Shown: piece after piece, positions 34,020 to 49,189 of the stretch
How positions within the stretch are numbered: position 1 is the stretch's first letter
How the letters are laid out: every line of letters begins with the position of its first letter
Assembly (NCBI RefSeq): GCF_024139115.2
Contig: NC_085141.1
Coordinates: 173,178,994-173,242,993 of the forward strand
Origin: Armigeres subalbatus
Taxonomy: Eukaryota; Arthropoda; Insecta; Diptera; Culicidae
Reading direction: 5' to 3'
Length of the DNA: 64,000 nucleotides
Translations under genes and position numbers: made by a program
Notes under the pieces: model-generated
Databases searched by the model: none
Seen by the model: only the letters and a program-made list of their open reading frames with translations
What the model was told of the DNA's origin: nothing

Positions 34020-34749
34020 TATAAGCTTAAACACATGATAATCCTGACCAACATTTGATTAGGATATGTGGAGGAAGAATCAGAAGGAATCAATTTTGGC
34101 TGCTACGCCCTTTTCAAATGTTGGTCTAAAAGTGTTGTTTTTCCTCTTTTGTCTTTAATGGTTTCGAAATTTTAGAAATGCCTTTTAGAAAAATACTTAC
34201 TACAAGTTGATCGCACAGCGGGATGCTTTTTCGAAGCTATTTCCATCTGTTATAGGAATAGAGATTTCGATCGCGAAGTCAATGATAATGATGTGATGAT
34301 TTCAGGTATTACGATAAACACAATACTTGTGTTGCAATCAATATGTGTTAAATATCAAATCTTTTTTTTTCTCGTGAATCCCATATTTTTAGTAGATACG
34401 TTTACAATGAATACAATGATTCACGTTTGAGTAGGTTTGAGTATAAAATGTTAAATGCTAACATCAAAAACCATTAATCATATTTACAAATCAAACTTCA
34501 GTGTACGATTTTCTCTTCAATGATGAATGTTTCCACCGCCACAATTTCACTTTCGCGTTATTAGGATTATTCTCAACTTGCCTTAATGCTTTTGGTTAAA
34601 AAATACGTATGTACAACAAACCCCGATATCCGATTTATTGCGGTGATGAATAATGAGCAATGTCAGTAAACAACTGAATTTCAGTGATAGAAAATAAAAA
34701 TAAAAAATAAAAAAATAAATAAAACGATGTAAATAAACTAAAAACAAAA
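34020..34749. other. Intronic AT-rich stretch, nothing recognised
   Basis: Contains T- and A-rich low-complexity sequence (34680-34770, AAAATAAAAA repeats). No ORF or element boundary is supported. Confidence 0.4.
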
Positions 34750-34989
34750 TTAGAAAAATATTAAAAAAAAATAATTTCCGAGACAATTATTTTCAGTGGT
34801 CGTGGTACCTGTTGTATGAGTTTGAGTGGGTGCGCTTGCGATCAAATTATTTCTGGGATGTTTTTGCTCACACTGACTTACCGTTAAAAACATTGACATG
34901 GCGCAATTTCGGTGGCGGCCTATTGCCGCACGGATAGCGTTGGGGTTTTGCAACGGAAATTGGTCGCCGCCGTATGGTGCCATTGTCAT
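34750..34989 (-). other. Coding-like stretch and strong splice donor beyond candidate exon 6
   Basis: Directly below the in-frame TGA of candidate exon 6, a different frame opens with MTMAPYGGDQFPLQNPNAIR and runs to an excellent donor, AACG|GTAAGT at 34882. One added A in the AAA run at the stop would join both frames into one protein. As given, the frames disagree, and only the third frame leaves the donor in the phase exon 7 needs. It may be an isoform end, a decayed exon or an assembly indel; I cannot decide. Confidence 0.3.
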
Positions 34990-35185
34990 TTGCTATACGA
35001 GTTAGCAGGGTACTTATTGGGTCCATAATGGTGGTGCCTTTGCGCCGGAGGAATTTGCGTATCGTTACGGGATTGTACTCGATATTGTTGATAGGACTGT
35101 TGTTGCGGGAGCATTGGTCGCTGCTGTCGGTGGTGATTGTAGTTGCGCGTGTCTGTAGAGTTTGAACAGTCCGTATTGGCACTAC

Positions 35186-35455
35186 CTGTGCCGCTAGTGC
35201 CGTAGGGTAAGTTGATCACCTTCACCGACGACGCTGAGGATGGTTTTTGCTGTTGTAAACCCGTAACATTGCTAGTGCTGGAGGAGCTCCCTACTGTCGA
35301 AGACATTTGAACAGTTGAATTGGTTACGATGCTTGCTACTGTTTGTGGTGGAGCTTTGTACATTGCTGCGGTTGATGTGATTGTTGTTGTTGTTGCCGAG
35401 GAAGAAGAGAAAGTGGTAGTGGTAGTAGGAGAACTAGAGGCACAGGTACCGCGGC
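35186..35455 (-). CDS. gpp: Candidate alternative cassette exon of Dot1/grappa (Ser/Thr-rich)
   Basis: An open frame with coding-like composition (Thr/Ser runs, QQQKPSSASSVKVINLPYGT). It lies between an acceptor at 35456 (CCTAG) that is phase 1 and matches exon 5, and a phase 1 donor CACAG|GTAGTG. The 270 bp length preserves frame, so it could be a cassette adding 90 residues between exons 5 and 7. The frame stays open further, to a stop at 34988-34986. A second strong donor (AACG|GTAAGT) at 34882 would give 574 bp, which breaks the frame into exon 7. Alternatives are an alternative terminal exon, or a one-base sequence error in the AAA run near 34989. The pyrimidine tract is weak, so this stays a candidate. 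Confidence 0.45.
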
Positions 35456-35456
35456 C

Positions 35457-36827
35457 TAGGACCAATATACACATTTTTATACATGTTTGGTTTCAGTCAG
35501 AGGGGTATTGCTTAGCGTACGGCACACATTTTATTACGCTCAATACCGAAATGGGTATCGCTGATTGAGGTTTGTGTGTTGTTAGAAATAGGCAAATCAT
35601 AAATATAATTAAAAACAGAACATAACAAAAAAGTAACAATACAAAGTAGTAGATCAAATTTGGCAAGTTAAAGAAACTTATAAATGTTCCCATGAGATTT
35701 GTGACGAGTTTCTCCTTTCGTCTCTAATAGAAGGTCTCTTCTGACAATGAGAAAAATCCAACATTAATTTCTAATAGTATTTTTGCGTTGATCGGTAGTA
35801 TATCCTGTGTATCATTTCCATTGGTATCATAGCACATTTCGATGTAATAAAGGACTATAAATAATATTATTATTCGTAACATAGCAATCACAAAATCTAT
35901 CTACGTTTAATTTTTAGAAATAATAAATACATGCAGAAATATCTAACAGAACCCATGCGTGATTGAATAAAAAAAATAAAAGGTGCACACATAAAATTTA
36001 TATGAGATACCTATGATTTTTTTCAGGTTATGAAGCTTTAAATTGCGACCTCACAAAATTGAATCCTGGACAAAACAATTTCTGTATCTACCTAATGTGG
36101 TTATTTTTTCAAGTTTAGGAAACTTCGTACATTTCAGAATTTTGATAAGTTATGTTGTTTCGTCATCAGGGTTGGTTGATCAAGTTTTCTAATGCATATT
36201 TGGCAAATAAAGTTTAAAACACATTTGAGAAAATTTGGTCATTGACCCACCAATACAAAACGGCAAAAGTCATTATTTCTTCAATTCATACATGTTCACA
36301 CTATAAAAAGTAATTCCACAAGTAGATTTGATGGATAAGCACAAAAAACTTTGAAATTGTACGATAACTGTTGTTCTTCGTAATAATGTATTTAAAGTAC
36401 AAATTCTGAATTTAATTAGGCATTGAAAATAGTTTTTATTAATCCTTCCGATAAGGACGCGAGACGTAATATGGGCTATTAAATTTATCGGTTTATTGAA
36501 GCTGTTCTTCTTATAGGCGAAAATATACGAGGATTTCAAACTGCAAGTGCCTACAATTCATTTTTTATTAATGATACCAATCTCGCTTCCCTTAAGGTAT
36601 CAACCGCTTCCTTAGTTCCACAACACATCTAATGCCTAGATCTAATGCATCTATATTATAATAAATCACAACTAATGGAAGATTTTTATAGTGTGAACGT
36701 CAATGATATTTCCAATGCAATGATTTATCTTTCAGAACTAGAATGTCATCCATTATCAAATAATACTACGTTCAGTCTACAATGTTTTAACATGTTATTC
36801 CTAATCATCGACAAGAAGAATATCATA
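35457..36827. other. Intronic stretch upstream of candidate exon 6, nothing recognised
   Basis: AT-rich, with no motif-bearing ORF, tRNA or TIR pair seen. Confidence 0.4.
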
Positions 36828-36956
36828 TAGCTTATTCAGACTACAAGCTTCATCACTTAATGCTGCTGTCAAAGTTCATACATCTGTTTTTACTAAGTTT
36901 TTACATATCAAGATGTAGTTTATCAAGTGATAAAGCTTGCAATATTCAGATTAATC
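36828..36956. mobile_element. Foldback MITE, TAGCCTATTCAGATTAC family, copy 2
   Basis: TAGCTTATTCAGACTACAAG at the left and CTTGCAATATTCAG at the right, with GCTGTCAAAGTTCATACATC and CATATCAAGATGTAG inside as in the family. More diverged than 19733-19862. Confidence 0.55.
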
Positions 36957-37218
36957 ATAAAAAAGAACAACGTTAGTTTAAACAAAGTATGGCAGAATCT
37001 TGCTCGCTGTGATTGGAAACGTGAGTCAAATATTAGTAAAACAAACCGGAAGTACATGTGACGCTTAATATAGTGCAGATTAAGCAACATTGAGCCAATC
37101 TTATACAATCATGAAAGCGTCACAAACGTATTTTATTTCTGAATCAACACAACTTACATTTGCAGGTTGAATTGCGAAATAGGCTACACAGAAATCATAT
37201 TTCTATTGTTCATATTCG

Positions 37219-37443
37219 TTGTCAAAGCTTATTTCACCGTATGCAAAGCAACCTTTCATTTGTATACATGAGAAAGAAGAAAAAATATTAGCATCGGGAT
37301 TTCCCCGTCGTGTTCCGTCTGACGTTCACGGTGAAGTGAAAAACATCCTTAAAACTATCAAAAGGGTGCGATTTACTGTCAGGATAATCGAATCAAATGA
37401 CGAAGAACTACTACGGTTAGACAACACGAGCAAGCATATGTAG
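37219..37443 (+). other. Unassigned open frame in intron 5, opposite strand
   Basis: 74 residues (IHEKEEKILASGFPRRVPSD, KNILKTIKRVRFTVRIIESN). The mix of charged and hydrophobic residues looks protein-like but I recognise no family. It could be a transposon remnant or chance. Confidence 0.2.
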
Positions 37444-37627
37444 AATGACAACAAGAATACTAGCAACAGGATAAGTGGCACGGAGGAAAATTAATTTAAA
37501 TGAATCTATGATATTAGGATTGACAGAAAGGCAAAAGACGACACTATCGACGAGTTATCACACATAGGAAAACAGGAAAAATAAGGAAAGCAAACGAAAA
37601 AGTGGTACCAAAACTAGAAAGACATAC

Positions 37628-37864
37628 CGTCTACGTCGTTTCTGCCGTGTCGCAACAGGTGCTGCCGATCGTCAACGGCGGAAAGTGAGTTAATTTCTGG
37701 ACTCATCAGCGGTCCCATGCCACGAGAGGGGCCCGACCCGCTCCTGCCGCCGTGCAGCAAGTCGGAATTGATCATTGCATCCGAGCAGTCGGTGTACAAC
37801 ATTTTCGATGGTCTCGGAGGATTTTCGATAATGGGTGACGTACGCTTCATCCCGGCCGAATATT
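37628..37864 (-). CDS. gpp: Dot1/grappa exon 5
   Basis: Follows exon 4 after a 76 bp intron with a pyrimidine-rich acceptor (TTACAG). It encodes KYSAGMKRTSPIIENPPRPS, KMLYTDCSDAMINSDLLHGG and a Gly/Ser-rich stretch ending GRNDVD. The exon is phase 1 at both ends and 237 bp long. Its donor GACG|GTATGT is strong. Spliced to exon 7 the junction reads NDV-D-DDVGDDESSWHD, which is smooth and in frame. The intron after it is the longest of the gene, about 12.7 kb, unless the candidate exon at 35455 is used. Confidence 0.8.
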
Positions 37865-37940
37865 CTGTAATCGAAAAAAAAAATTGGCGTTATTTGTGAG
37901 GATTTCACGATAAATATACCTATCCTAAAATTATACTTAC

Positions 37941-38102
37941 TTTCAGGTTTAATGTGTGGAGTTTGTACTAGCTGAATGGCATTGTTGTTAGTAGGTACTG
38001 TGTGCATTGGTGCAGCTAGATCCGGCCGCCGATGTCGTTCAACGTCTTCATCTTTACTATTCAACTGGGCGATCACCCGGGCTCGTAGTGAGGCCGCCAA
38101 CC
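37941..38102 (-). CDS. gpp: Dot1/grappa exon 4
   Basis: A 162 bp exon, phase 1 at both ends, between a TTCCCAG acceptor and a GTAAGT donor (intron begins at 37940). It encodes GLAASLRARVIAQLNSKDED followed by a charged stretch and PMHTVPTNNNAIQLVQTPHI. The amphipathic Leu/Ala/Arg segment at its start looks conserved rather than low-complexity. Its length is divisible by three, so skipping it would not break the frame. Assignment to Dot1 rests on strand, phase match with both neighbours and position; I did not recognise a named domain. Confidence 0.8.
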
Positions 38103-38279
38103 CTGGGAATATGAAAGGTTGAATCAATATAAGATATGTAGTTTACATACAGCAGAATCGATTCTATACTATTCCCCAGAAAACCCTTCCACAGAAAACC
38201 ATTTCTTTGAATGTGTCGTCCCCCAGAATATGGACTATGGCTGCGTCTCATTGCCCGAATTAAATTAAAATAAACTCAA

Positions 38280-39830
38280 AAATAAGTGACAGTGAAAGTC
38301 AAGGCAGCGGAGGAGATGACTACGTCAGTTTAGCGGACGATGGAAGCCAACCAGCCCTTACCTTGAGGGAAGTTAAGGATGCCATCCAACAGCTAAAGAC
38401 CAATAAAGCAGCTGGTAAGGATGGTATCGGAGCTAAGCTCATCAAGATGGAAAAGCTAGTCACTTGCCTGCACAAACTGATAGTCAGAATCTGGGAAACT
38501 GAACAGCTACCGGAGGAGTGGAAGGAAGGGGTTATATGCCCCATCTACAAGAAAAACGACAAGCTGGAGTGTGAGAGCGATCACCATCCTTAATGCCGCC
38601 TACAAAGTGATTTCCCAGATCATCTTCCGACGTCTGTCACCATTAGTGAATGAGTTCGTGGGAAGTTATCAAGCCGGCTTCATTGGTAGCTGCTCGACAA
38701 TGGACCAGACTTCTACTGTACGGCCAATCCTTCAAAAATGCCGTGATTTCAAGTACGACAGTATAGACCGCGTAGAGCTATGGAAAATCATGTACTAGAA
38801 CAGCTTTCCTGGGAAGCTTACCAGACTGATCAAAGCAACGGTGGATGGTGTGCAAAACTGTTTCGGGCGAACACTCCAGTTCGTTCGAATCACGCCGGGG
38901 ACTTAGACAAGTTGATGGACTTTCGAGCCTGTTGTTATGCGGAGAACCGGGTTTAACAGCCGGAGAACGATTTTAAACAGATCCAGTCAATTTATTTGTT
39001 TCGCGGATGACATGGACATTGTCGGCCGAACATTTGCAAAGGTGGCAGAACTGTACACCCGCCTGAAACGTGAAGCAACAAAAGTTTGACTGGTGGTGAA
39101 TGCATCGAAGACAAGGTACATGCTAGTGGGCGGAACCGAGCGCGACAGGGCCCGCCTGGGAAGCAGTGTTACGATCAATGGGGATACCTTCGAGGTGGTC
39201 GAGGAATTCGTTTACCTTGGATCCTTGCTAACGGCTGATAACAATGTTAGTCGTGAAATACGAAGGCACATCATCTGTGGAAGTAGGGCCTACTATGGGC
39301 TCCAGAAGAAACTGTGGTCAAAAAAGATTTGCCACCGCACCACATGCGTGTTATGTACAAGACGCTGATAAGACCGGTAGTCCTCTACGGACACGAAACA
39401 TGGACAATGCTCGACTTGCAAGCAACCGGAGTATTCGAGAGACGGGTGCTTAGGACCATCTTTGGCGGTGTGCAAGAAGACTGTGTGTGGCGGCGAAGAA
39501 TGAACTACGGGCTCACCCAGCTCTACGGCGAACCCAGTATCCAGAAAGTACCTAAAGCTGGAAGGGTACGATGGGCAGGGCATGTTGCAAGAATGCCGGA
39601 CAGCAACCCTGCAAAAATGGTGTACGCTTCCGATCCGGCAGGTACGAGACGGCGTGGAGCGCAGCGAGCGAGGTGGGAAGACCAGGTGCAAAACGATTTG
39701 GCGAGCATGGGGCGCATTCGAGGATGGAGAGATGCGGCCTCGAACCGTGTATTGTGGCGTCAAATTGTTGATTCAGTGTTATCTGTTTAGAAGTAAACTA
39801 AATAAATGAACTGACAGTTCGAAAATTAAA
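38280..39830 (+). pseudogene. Mutated LINE (reverse transcriptase region) in Dot1 intron 3
   Basis: Non-LTR reverse transcriptase pieces in several frames: KAAGKDGIGAKLIK and WKEGVICPIYKK (38400-38560), NAAYKVISQIIFRRLSPLVN and SYQAGFIGSCSTMDQTS (38590-38715), CFADDMDIVGR (about 39000) carrying the FADD catalytic motif, YMLVGGTERDRARLGSSVTI and EFVYLGSLLTADNNVSREIR, and finally YGHETWTMLDLQATGVFERR, RVRWAGHVARMPDSNPAKMV and VLWRQIVDSVLSV. Part of motif A is lost, and several frameshifts and stops are present. The end is TAAATAAATGAA. It lies antisense to Dot1. A fragment of the same family is at 63774-63960. Confidence 0.8.
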
Positions 39831-40407
39831 AATTACCCGGTCATATGAATCACAGATGTTTTCCAATAAGACCATTAAGACGTATGTCAAATATGATTTG
39901 ATATCTGTCTTTGGGATGTAAGTTTACGACCAATGACTTTACACTTGAAACATTTATTGAAGGGTAACCACTTCTTTCGATGGGATTTGTAATAGCCGAA
40001 CTCTCTCAATTGATGCTCCGAACTAATTCTCCCCTTATCCCTTAAAAGCGCAAGGCGATTTTTTTTTAGAAATCGTCGGAAATATTTTAAACGTAAATAA
40101 TCATTGAAATTATTAACATTTTACGTATGTTCAGTTTGTTATTTTAAAGCAACATTGGGCATTTAAGGGTTATAGAGAGTATACACTCAGTTTTTATTTC
40201 TACAACTCGGCGAAAATTCGCACTATCCCCACAAAAATGATGTTTGTTAGCTGTTTCGGGAAATTATTTGCTGATTTTCAGAAACTTTGACAGAAATCTC
40301 AGCAAAAAACATGTGTGCTGGGACTAGGCCGTGCGATTCTCAGTAAGTTTAATAATTTACTGAGATCCCGTTAAAAATGCTGATGTCAAAGTTCATATAT
40401 CTAATCT

Positions 40408-41557
40408 AGGACTCTAACAAAAGACGGAAACACGGAAGGCGGAATCACGAAAGGCAAACTTTCTTATACTTGTAACAAAAGGCAGAATATATCATAAGGC
40501 GTAATTACAAAAGGCGGACATACGAAAGGCGGAATTTCAAAAGGCAGAATTCTGTCATTTCTTAGTTTTACACAGGCGCCTGCTTGAGGTAAAGGAGGAC
40601 ATATTTTATTCTTTGAAGGCTCGCAGCTGTCCGGCCCGGAAAAACGTATTCCATTTGAATCTTTTTCTCAGAACGTATTATTCCCCAAAAAGTAATTCTA
40701 TTTGATTGAATTTTCGTTCGTATCACTTTTTAAATCAAACGGTTGCTCGAGATAAGGCGAAACGCGTGATGTAGCAGCGGTGGAAGTTAAAAAACAAATT
40801 GTTTATGCGGGAAGCCGCTTAGCGGTACGATTTGTCCCTAACAACAATTTAACATTATCCTAATACAGAAAACAGTAAAACTAGGACTTACGGTGGTCGA
40901 ACAGTGTTGAATCCCCAAGCAGATCCAACACTTGTGGACGTTTTACTGCTTGCTGCGGAAATGCCTTTGCAGAATAATGATCTTAACATAATCGTGGTAA
41001 TTTGTATGGCGGGGAAAGAAAGGAAAACCGTTTTAAAAACAACTATCCAGGGAATGGTGATGGTGCTCACCATTCTTAAACCGACATAAAGCACTTTCAA
41101 ACCGATGACTTAAAAATATCAATCGATCCCTTGAAATCGTAAAAAATCGGAATGAGGGAAGGGGGGATCCCTCAAGTTAGGACCCTGCATTGACAGTGCT
41201 GAAGAATGACCCAGGATAAAAAATCACTATGATTAAATTGTTATAACACATGTTATGATTGAATTCGATGAAGTGTTGCAAGTCACCCCGCAGTAGGGGT
41301 GGCTTGCAACACCCATCATTTTGATAATATTTTCATATTTTTATTATTGTTATATGTCCGATTATATGTCTAATCACTAATATTAGGACACATTAAAAGT
41401 ATCATGTACTAGTAGAATGAATAAATCCTTTTAATTCAGAATTATTGAGAGAGAAACTTGAAAAGTGTTGCAAGTCACCCCGTTTGACGGTATGCCTTTT
41501 ATGATTCCGCCTAATGTGCTTTTCGCCTTTCGTGTTTCCGCCATTCGTAGGACACCC
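40408..41557. mobile_element. Iteron MITE (AAAGGCGGAA family)
   Basis: Left: GACGGAAACACGGAAGGCGG then repeated AAAGGCGGAA/AAAGGCAGAAT (40425-40555). Right: inverse phrases CTTTCGTGTTTCCGCCATTC and TGATTCCGCC (41500-41545). Flanks carry ATCTAATC and ATCTAATT, a probable 7-8 bp duplication. It is inserted in a copy of the TAGCCTATTCAGATTAC foldback MITE, whose halves read at 40370-40407 and 41558-41645. Confidence 0.65.
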
Positions 41558-41775
41558 ATCTAATTTTGACTGAAAAAAAGATATATGACGTTTCATATCA
41601 AGATACACGATCACGTAATAATAGCTCGTAATCTGAATACCCTATCCTATAACAGTTACATTGTTCGCAATCCCAAATGTTCGACCCCTGCTTTGACCTT
41701 GTTAAAGAGTAACTCCCTGCGATTTTTACATTGCCTCGACATGCTTGCATAATTTGTCAAACACTCTATACGAAC

Positions 41776-42425
41776 CTTCCAGCGGTGGACTGCCGTTCAT
41801 CCGTTCGTCTATCGCTTGGGAAGCCATCGGCTCCCTCCTCGTATGAGCCTGGTCCATAGAGCTCACCGCAAGACTTCGATGATACATGTCACCCATTGCC
41901 CGCATACCGGTACCAGTTTGATGTTGCGATGTCGGCGGATGATGGTGTGATCCAACCGCGACGGGTTCCTGTCTGTGCAATTGATGCTGTTGTTGTTGTT
42001 GCTGCTGCTGCTGTTGTTGTCGCTTATGCTCGTCAATGAAGTACGAATCCAGGTGTGGTTTTATGTCAGCCCGAGGGAGTGCCATATATGGCGGTTCAAC
42101 CCCCGAGCGTTCTGTTGACGAAAAGGATGTTTTCTCTCCCCGTGTCGGTTGGTACACGACTGAGGTGTGCGACGTTCCTTGTGAATATTGTTGTTGAGAT
42201 GCGGAATGACTTCGACTATCCACCTGCTGCTGTTGTGCAAGCCCTCCACGAGGTGAAATGGTTGCCGATGAAGATGATGACGAGGATGATGATGACTTTT
42301 TATGACTGTAGGTAGCCACTTGTGCCAGCGTGGCCAAATTACTTTGACCATGGAGATGTATGGGGGATTTATTCATATCTCTACTGTTTGGACGTGAAAC
42401 TGGGCTGTAAGATGACACTTGGCCA
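41776..42425 (-). CDS. gpp: Dot1/grappa exon 3 (low-complexity, polyQ; possible alternative 3' end at 41726)
   Basis: Follows a 78 bp intron with acceptor TTTACAG. It completes the split Ser codon and continues GQVSSYSPVSRPNSRD. It has a run of 10 Ser, a run of 11 Gln encoded by mixed CAG/CAA codons, and many His; these regions are probably disordered. To join exon 4 in frame the exon must end at 41776 (GAAG|GTTCGT, phase 1), giving PPLEG-LAASLRARV. That donor is weak at positions +3 to +5. If it is not used, the frame reads on through VFDKLCKHVEAM and stops at 41728-41726, which would make a short isoform lacking exons 4 onward. The coding nature of the exon is clear; the exact 3' limit is less so. 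Confidence 0.85.
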
Positions 42426-42502
42426 CTGTAAATAAAAAATCAAATTAGTGTCATCATTGTTTGGAATATTCCTCAAAAAAACACACTAGCCAAAATTACT
42501 CA

Positions 42503-46327
<3,825 letters not shown>

Positions 46328-46414
46328 TTAAACATATAATTTAATACGGAAGCCTAGTCAAATCAATTACCCTAACCCAATATTAAAGTTATGCAATATC
46401 AGCAATATCATGCT

Positions 46415-46575
46415 GGGGGTGACATGGTTTGATCCCAGGTCCGGTCTAGAAAATTAAATGTATTTTTTTTCAACTTATATGCGCATAAAAGTATATTCGT
46501 CCCTAGACGATTCATTGTGTTAGCGAATAGGAGCAGAAGTATTATAATGTTAGAGGAGTTGTTTCCCCATACAGT
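46415..46575 (+). repeat. Degraded tRNA-derived SINE
   Basis: GGTTTGATCCCAGGTCCGGT resembles the B box and following text of the SINE at 15436, and GCGCATAAAAGTAT matches its body. The head and tail are not clear. Confidence 0.5.
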
Positions 46576-46614
46576 TATTTTGATGAACATTATTCAACCA
46601 TAGCAAAAAGAATT

Positions 46615-46955
46615 TTATACAGAGTTCCCTTGGATTTTCAAAGAATATCTCGCGGAAATTCCGAAAATATTCCCGAATATTTTTTGGGAAAATTCCGAAG
46701 GATTTCTTGTGGATATTTCGTAAAATTCTGCTTGAAAATTTCGCAGTTAGTCTCGTGGAGATTCAAAAGAATTTCCTTTGGAAGCTTTAAAGACTCTTCT
46801 TAAAAATCCTACAGAATTTTCCATTGATATTCAAAATAATCCCCGAGAAAAATTTGAAGAATTTCTTGTACATTTTTCAAAGATTTTTCCGTGGAATCTC
46901 CAAAGAATTTCAAGTGGAAATAGCGAAAGGTTTTCTAGGGTTTTGTAGAAAATTT
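46615..46955. repeat. Degenerate short-period repeat (AAAGAATTTC type)
   Basis: Phrases like AAAGAATATCTCGCGGAAAT, TCCGAAGGATTTCTTGTGGA and TCCAAAGAATTTCAAGTGGA repeat every 30 bp or so with heavy divergence. Confidence 0.55.
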
Positions 46956-47023
46956 TGAAACTAAATCAATGGTCTTATGAAAAGGGTGCAGCCCAATGAT
47001 GCACTGATAACATTTTATTATGC

Positions 47024-47494
47024 ATGTATTCATTCAACACTTCAGTACTTAATCATTGTTTGGGGTCATGCTGCCAAATCAAAATTGAAAAAAAAAATCA
47101 AACTTTACAGAACAGATGTTTAAAAATAGTATTCAATCTGCCTTTACTATTTTCCACGTTTCTGCTTTACACTAGTTTACATCATCGAGTTATTCCCATA
47201 GTGGGTCTACGTGACATCTAATCTATTTTATTTGTACACAAGTGTTTGCATAATCGTGAATTCCATCACAATATTGCCTTTCCGATTAGAGATAATTCCT
47301 TGCTCACAAGAAACACTAATGAACTATTAAGAAGTAGTGCATCCACAAATTTAGGACTATCGCGCATAACAATTTACGGTCCAAAGAAGTTTAATAACTT
47401 ACCCATTAGCTTAAAAACAATTTTGAATAAAATGCCATTTAAAAGTAAACTTAAGAAGCATATGATGAGGAACGTGAATAAATATCTTCTCTAA
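47024..47494 (+). pseudogene. LINE fragment: C-terminal end of a reverse transcriptase ORF in Dot1 intron 1
   Basis: SCCQIKIEKKNQTLQNRCLK and IVFNLPLLFSTFLLYTSLHH, then after a stop near 47220, HNREFHHNIAFPIRDNSLLT and LRSSASTNLGLSRITIYGPK followed by FNNLPISLK. This tail (LQNRCLK, then GPKxFNNLP) is typical of the C-terminus of several mosquito LINE polymerases. A 3' UTR-like stretch follows to about 47750. Confidence 0.75.
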
Positions 47495-47753
47495 AAACGT
47501 CAACCATTTCATTTTGCATTGCTGCATGTTTTTCTGGCTCCTGCTAGTTTTTCTCCTACAGCTCAACTATGTAGTATTAAATTTAGTATAAATATTAATT
47601 TACTTGTAGCCACGAAACGTTATCACTATTGTATGTTGTAGTAACTTAGATTTAGTTTTCATTTGTGAATCGCTTCAAAGGAACCTGGTTCCACTGGGAT
47701 TTCATAAAGTTTAATTAGTATTCGCCTAAATGTCTCCCGCGTTTTAGTTTTTG

Positions 47754-47940
47754 CCTTTCTCGTACAACAAGTTGTACCGAAAGGCTATCATTTCACTCCG
47801 AAAACGAACTTTTTTTATAAGTCTCGGAGACCCATAGTGTTATATACCAATCGACTCAGCTCGACAAGCTGTGCAAATGTCTGTCTGTCCGTGTGTATGT
47901 ATGTGTGTATGTGTGTGCACAAAAGCTAAGAAAAACATTA
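47754..47940 (+). repeat. GCCTTTCTCG-end element fragment
   Basis: GCCTTTCTCGTACAACAAG and TTGTACCGAAAGGCTATCAT form its terminal hairpin; GGAGACCCATAGTGTTATAT and a GTCTGTCTGTCC/TGTGTATG tract follow. It appears cut by another element end at 47942 (CAGGGTGACCACTC). Confidence 0.65.
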
Positions 47941-48285
47941 GCAGGGTGACCACTCTAATCGACAAAATAAATTCCCGGGTTTTCCCCGGTTTTCCCGGTA
48001 CGCTTTTCAAAATTTTCCCGGAAAACAATGTATTTTATTTGAACAAAGATAATAGTTTCTTGGTATATAAAATGTACAACATTATGGTTAAGTATCAATT
48101 CAATTCAGTTATTTGATAATACGCATTGAATTCTAACATTCTAATAGACTTATGACTCGCTGTAAAAGACTTCAAGTTCTAACTGCTGTTTTGTTCGAAA
48201 AGCTTTTGAGATATTGATTGCACTCTAGAAGCTATGTAGCAGGAAAATAATGAAAAGCGCAATACTGGCACAACTCAAAATACTT

Positions 48286-48340
48286 TTTTTTATGTCTTTA
48301 TTAAGGAGACTTTCAGCCCGAGGCTGACTCGTCTCCGGCT
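48286..48340 (-). mobile_element. Ultra-short hairpin retroposon, copy E (55 bp)
   Basis: Perfect 8 bp duplication AAATACTT (48278-48285, 48341-48348). On the minus strand the stem is GGAGAC...GTCTCC, so the outermost pair is G-C where other copies have C-G. TTAATAAAGACAT and an A run follow. Confidence 0.8.
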
Positions 48341-49189
48341 AAATACTTAATTTTTGAAATTTTGATTGCAAAACACAGAAAACAGTATAAAGTAACACTT
48401 AACGAAGACCCAGGAAATTCATTACTCGGTAGATCTTATAGTTTTGCAGTATGTATGCCGAATAGTTTTTCTGGCCCAAAAATTTCGCTTGGTCGAAATG
48501 CTCATTTAGCCAAATGAGTTTATATTTCTGTACATATGACGATATGGGAAATGACATTTTCAGCCTTTTGGTCCGTTTGGCCTAACGACATTTTCGGAGA
48601 AATGATCTGTTGGGGAAAGCAACTTTTTCATCCAAATTATCAGTTCGTGGTTCGTTTGACCACTTCACCCGTATGTCGCTTTTGGCTAAATGACTTTTTC
48701 GGTCAAACCGTTTTCGACCTTATAACCGTTTCGCCCTAATGGAAGTTGTCTAGATAACTCTTGCCTTAACTTGATATTCGGTCAAGTGGCATTTGAAAAA
48801 AGGATTTCCACCGAATGACATTCGCCAATCGACGAGAAGGACCGAAAGTCTACAAACCCTCATGGTCGACATTTTTGGCCATATTACTTGTTCAGCAAGT
48901 GACATTTTCTGTGGAAATTCCGAAGAATATCTGAACCATTTTCCTTAAAAAACAATTTCCCGTGAAAATAAAAAAAAATCTCCGTGTAAACATTAGAGTA
49001 TTTTCCATCAAAAATCCGAAAAGCTTAGAATATTTTCCTAGGGATTAGATTTATCCGGCGAAAATAAAAAAATCTTCTGTTAATGTCTTAAATATTCTGA
49101 AAAATCTTTAGGTAATAAGCGCAATAGAAAAAATCGCCACGGCGCTTTACACCGCCGGTGGCTAGATGGTATTCGTAAGTTGTGTAGTC

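Noticed and set aside
34882..35455. 574 bp version of Dot1 exon 6 spliced to exon 7
   Set aside because: 574 is not divisible by three and the incoming frame meets TGA at 34988-34986, so it cannot join exon 7 in frame as given.
42055..42315. Plus-strand gene antisense to Dot1 exon 3
   Set aside because: Shadow of the Dot1 frame created by its biased Ser/Gln codon use.
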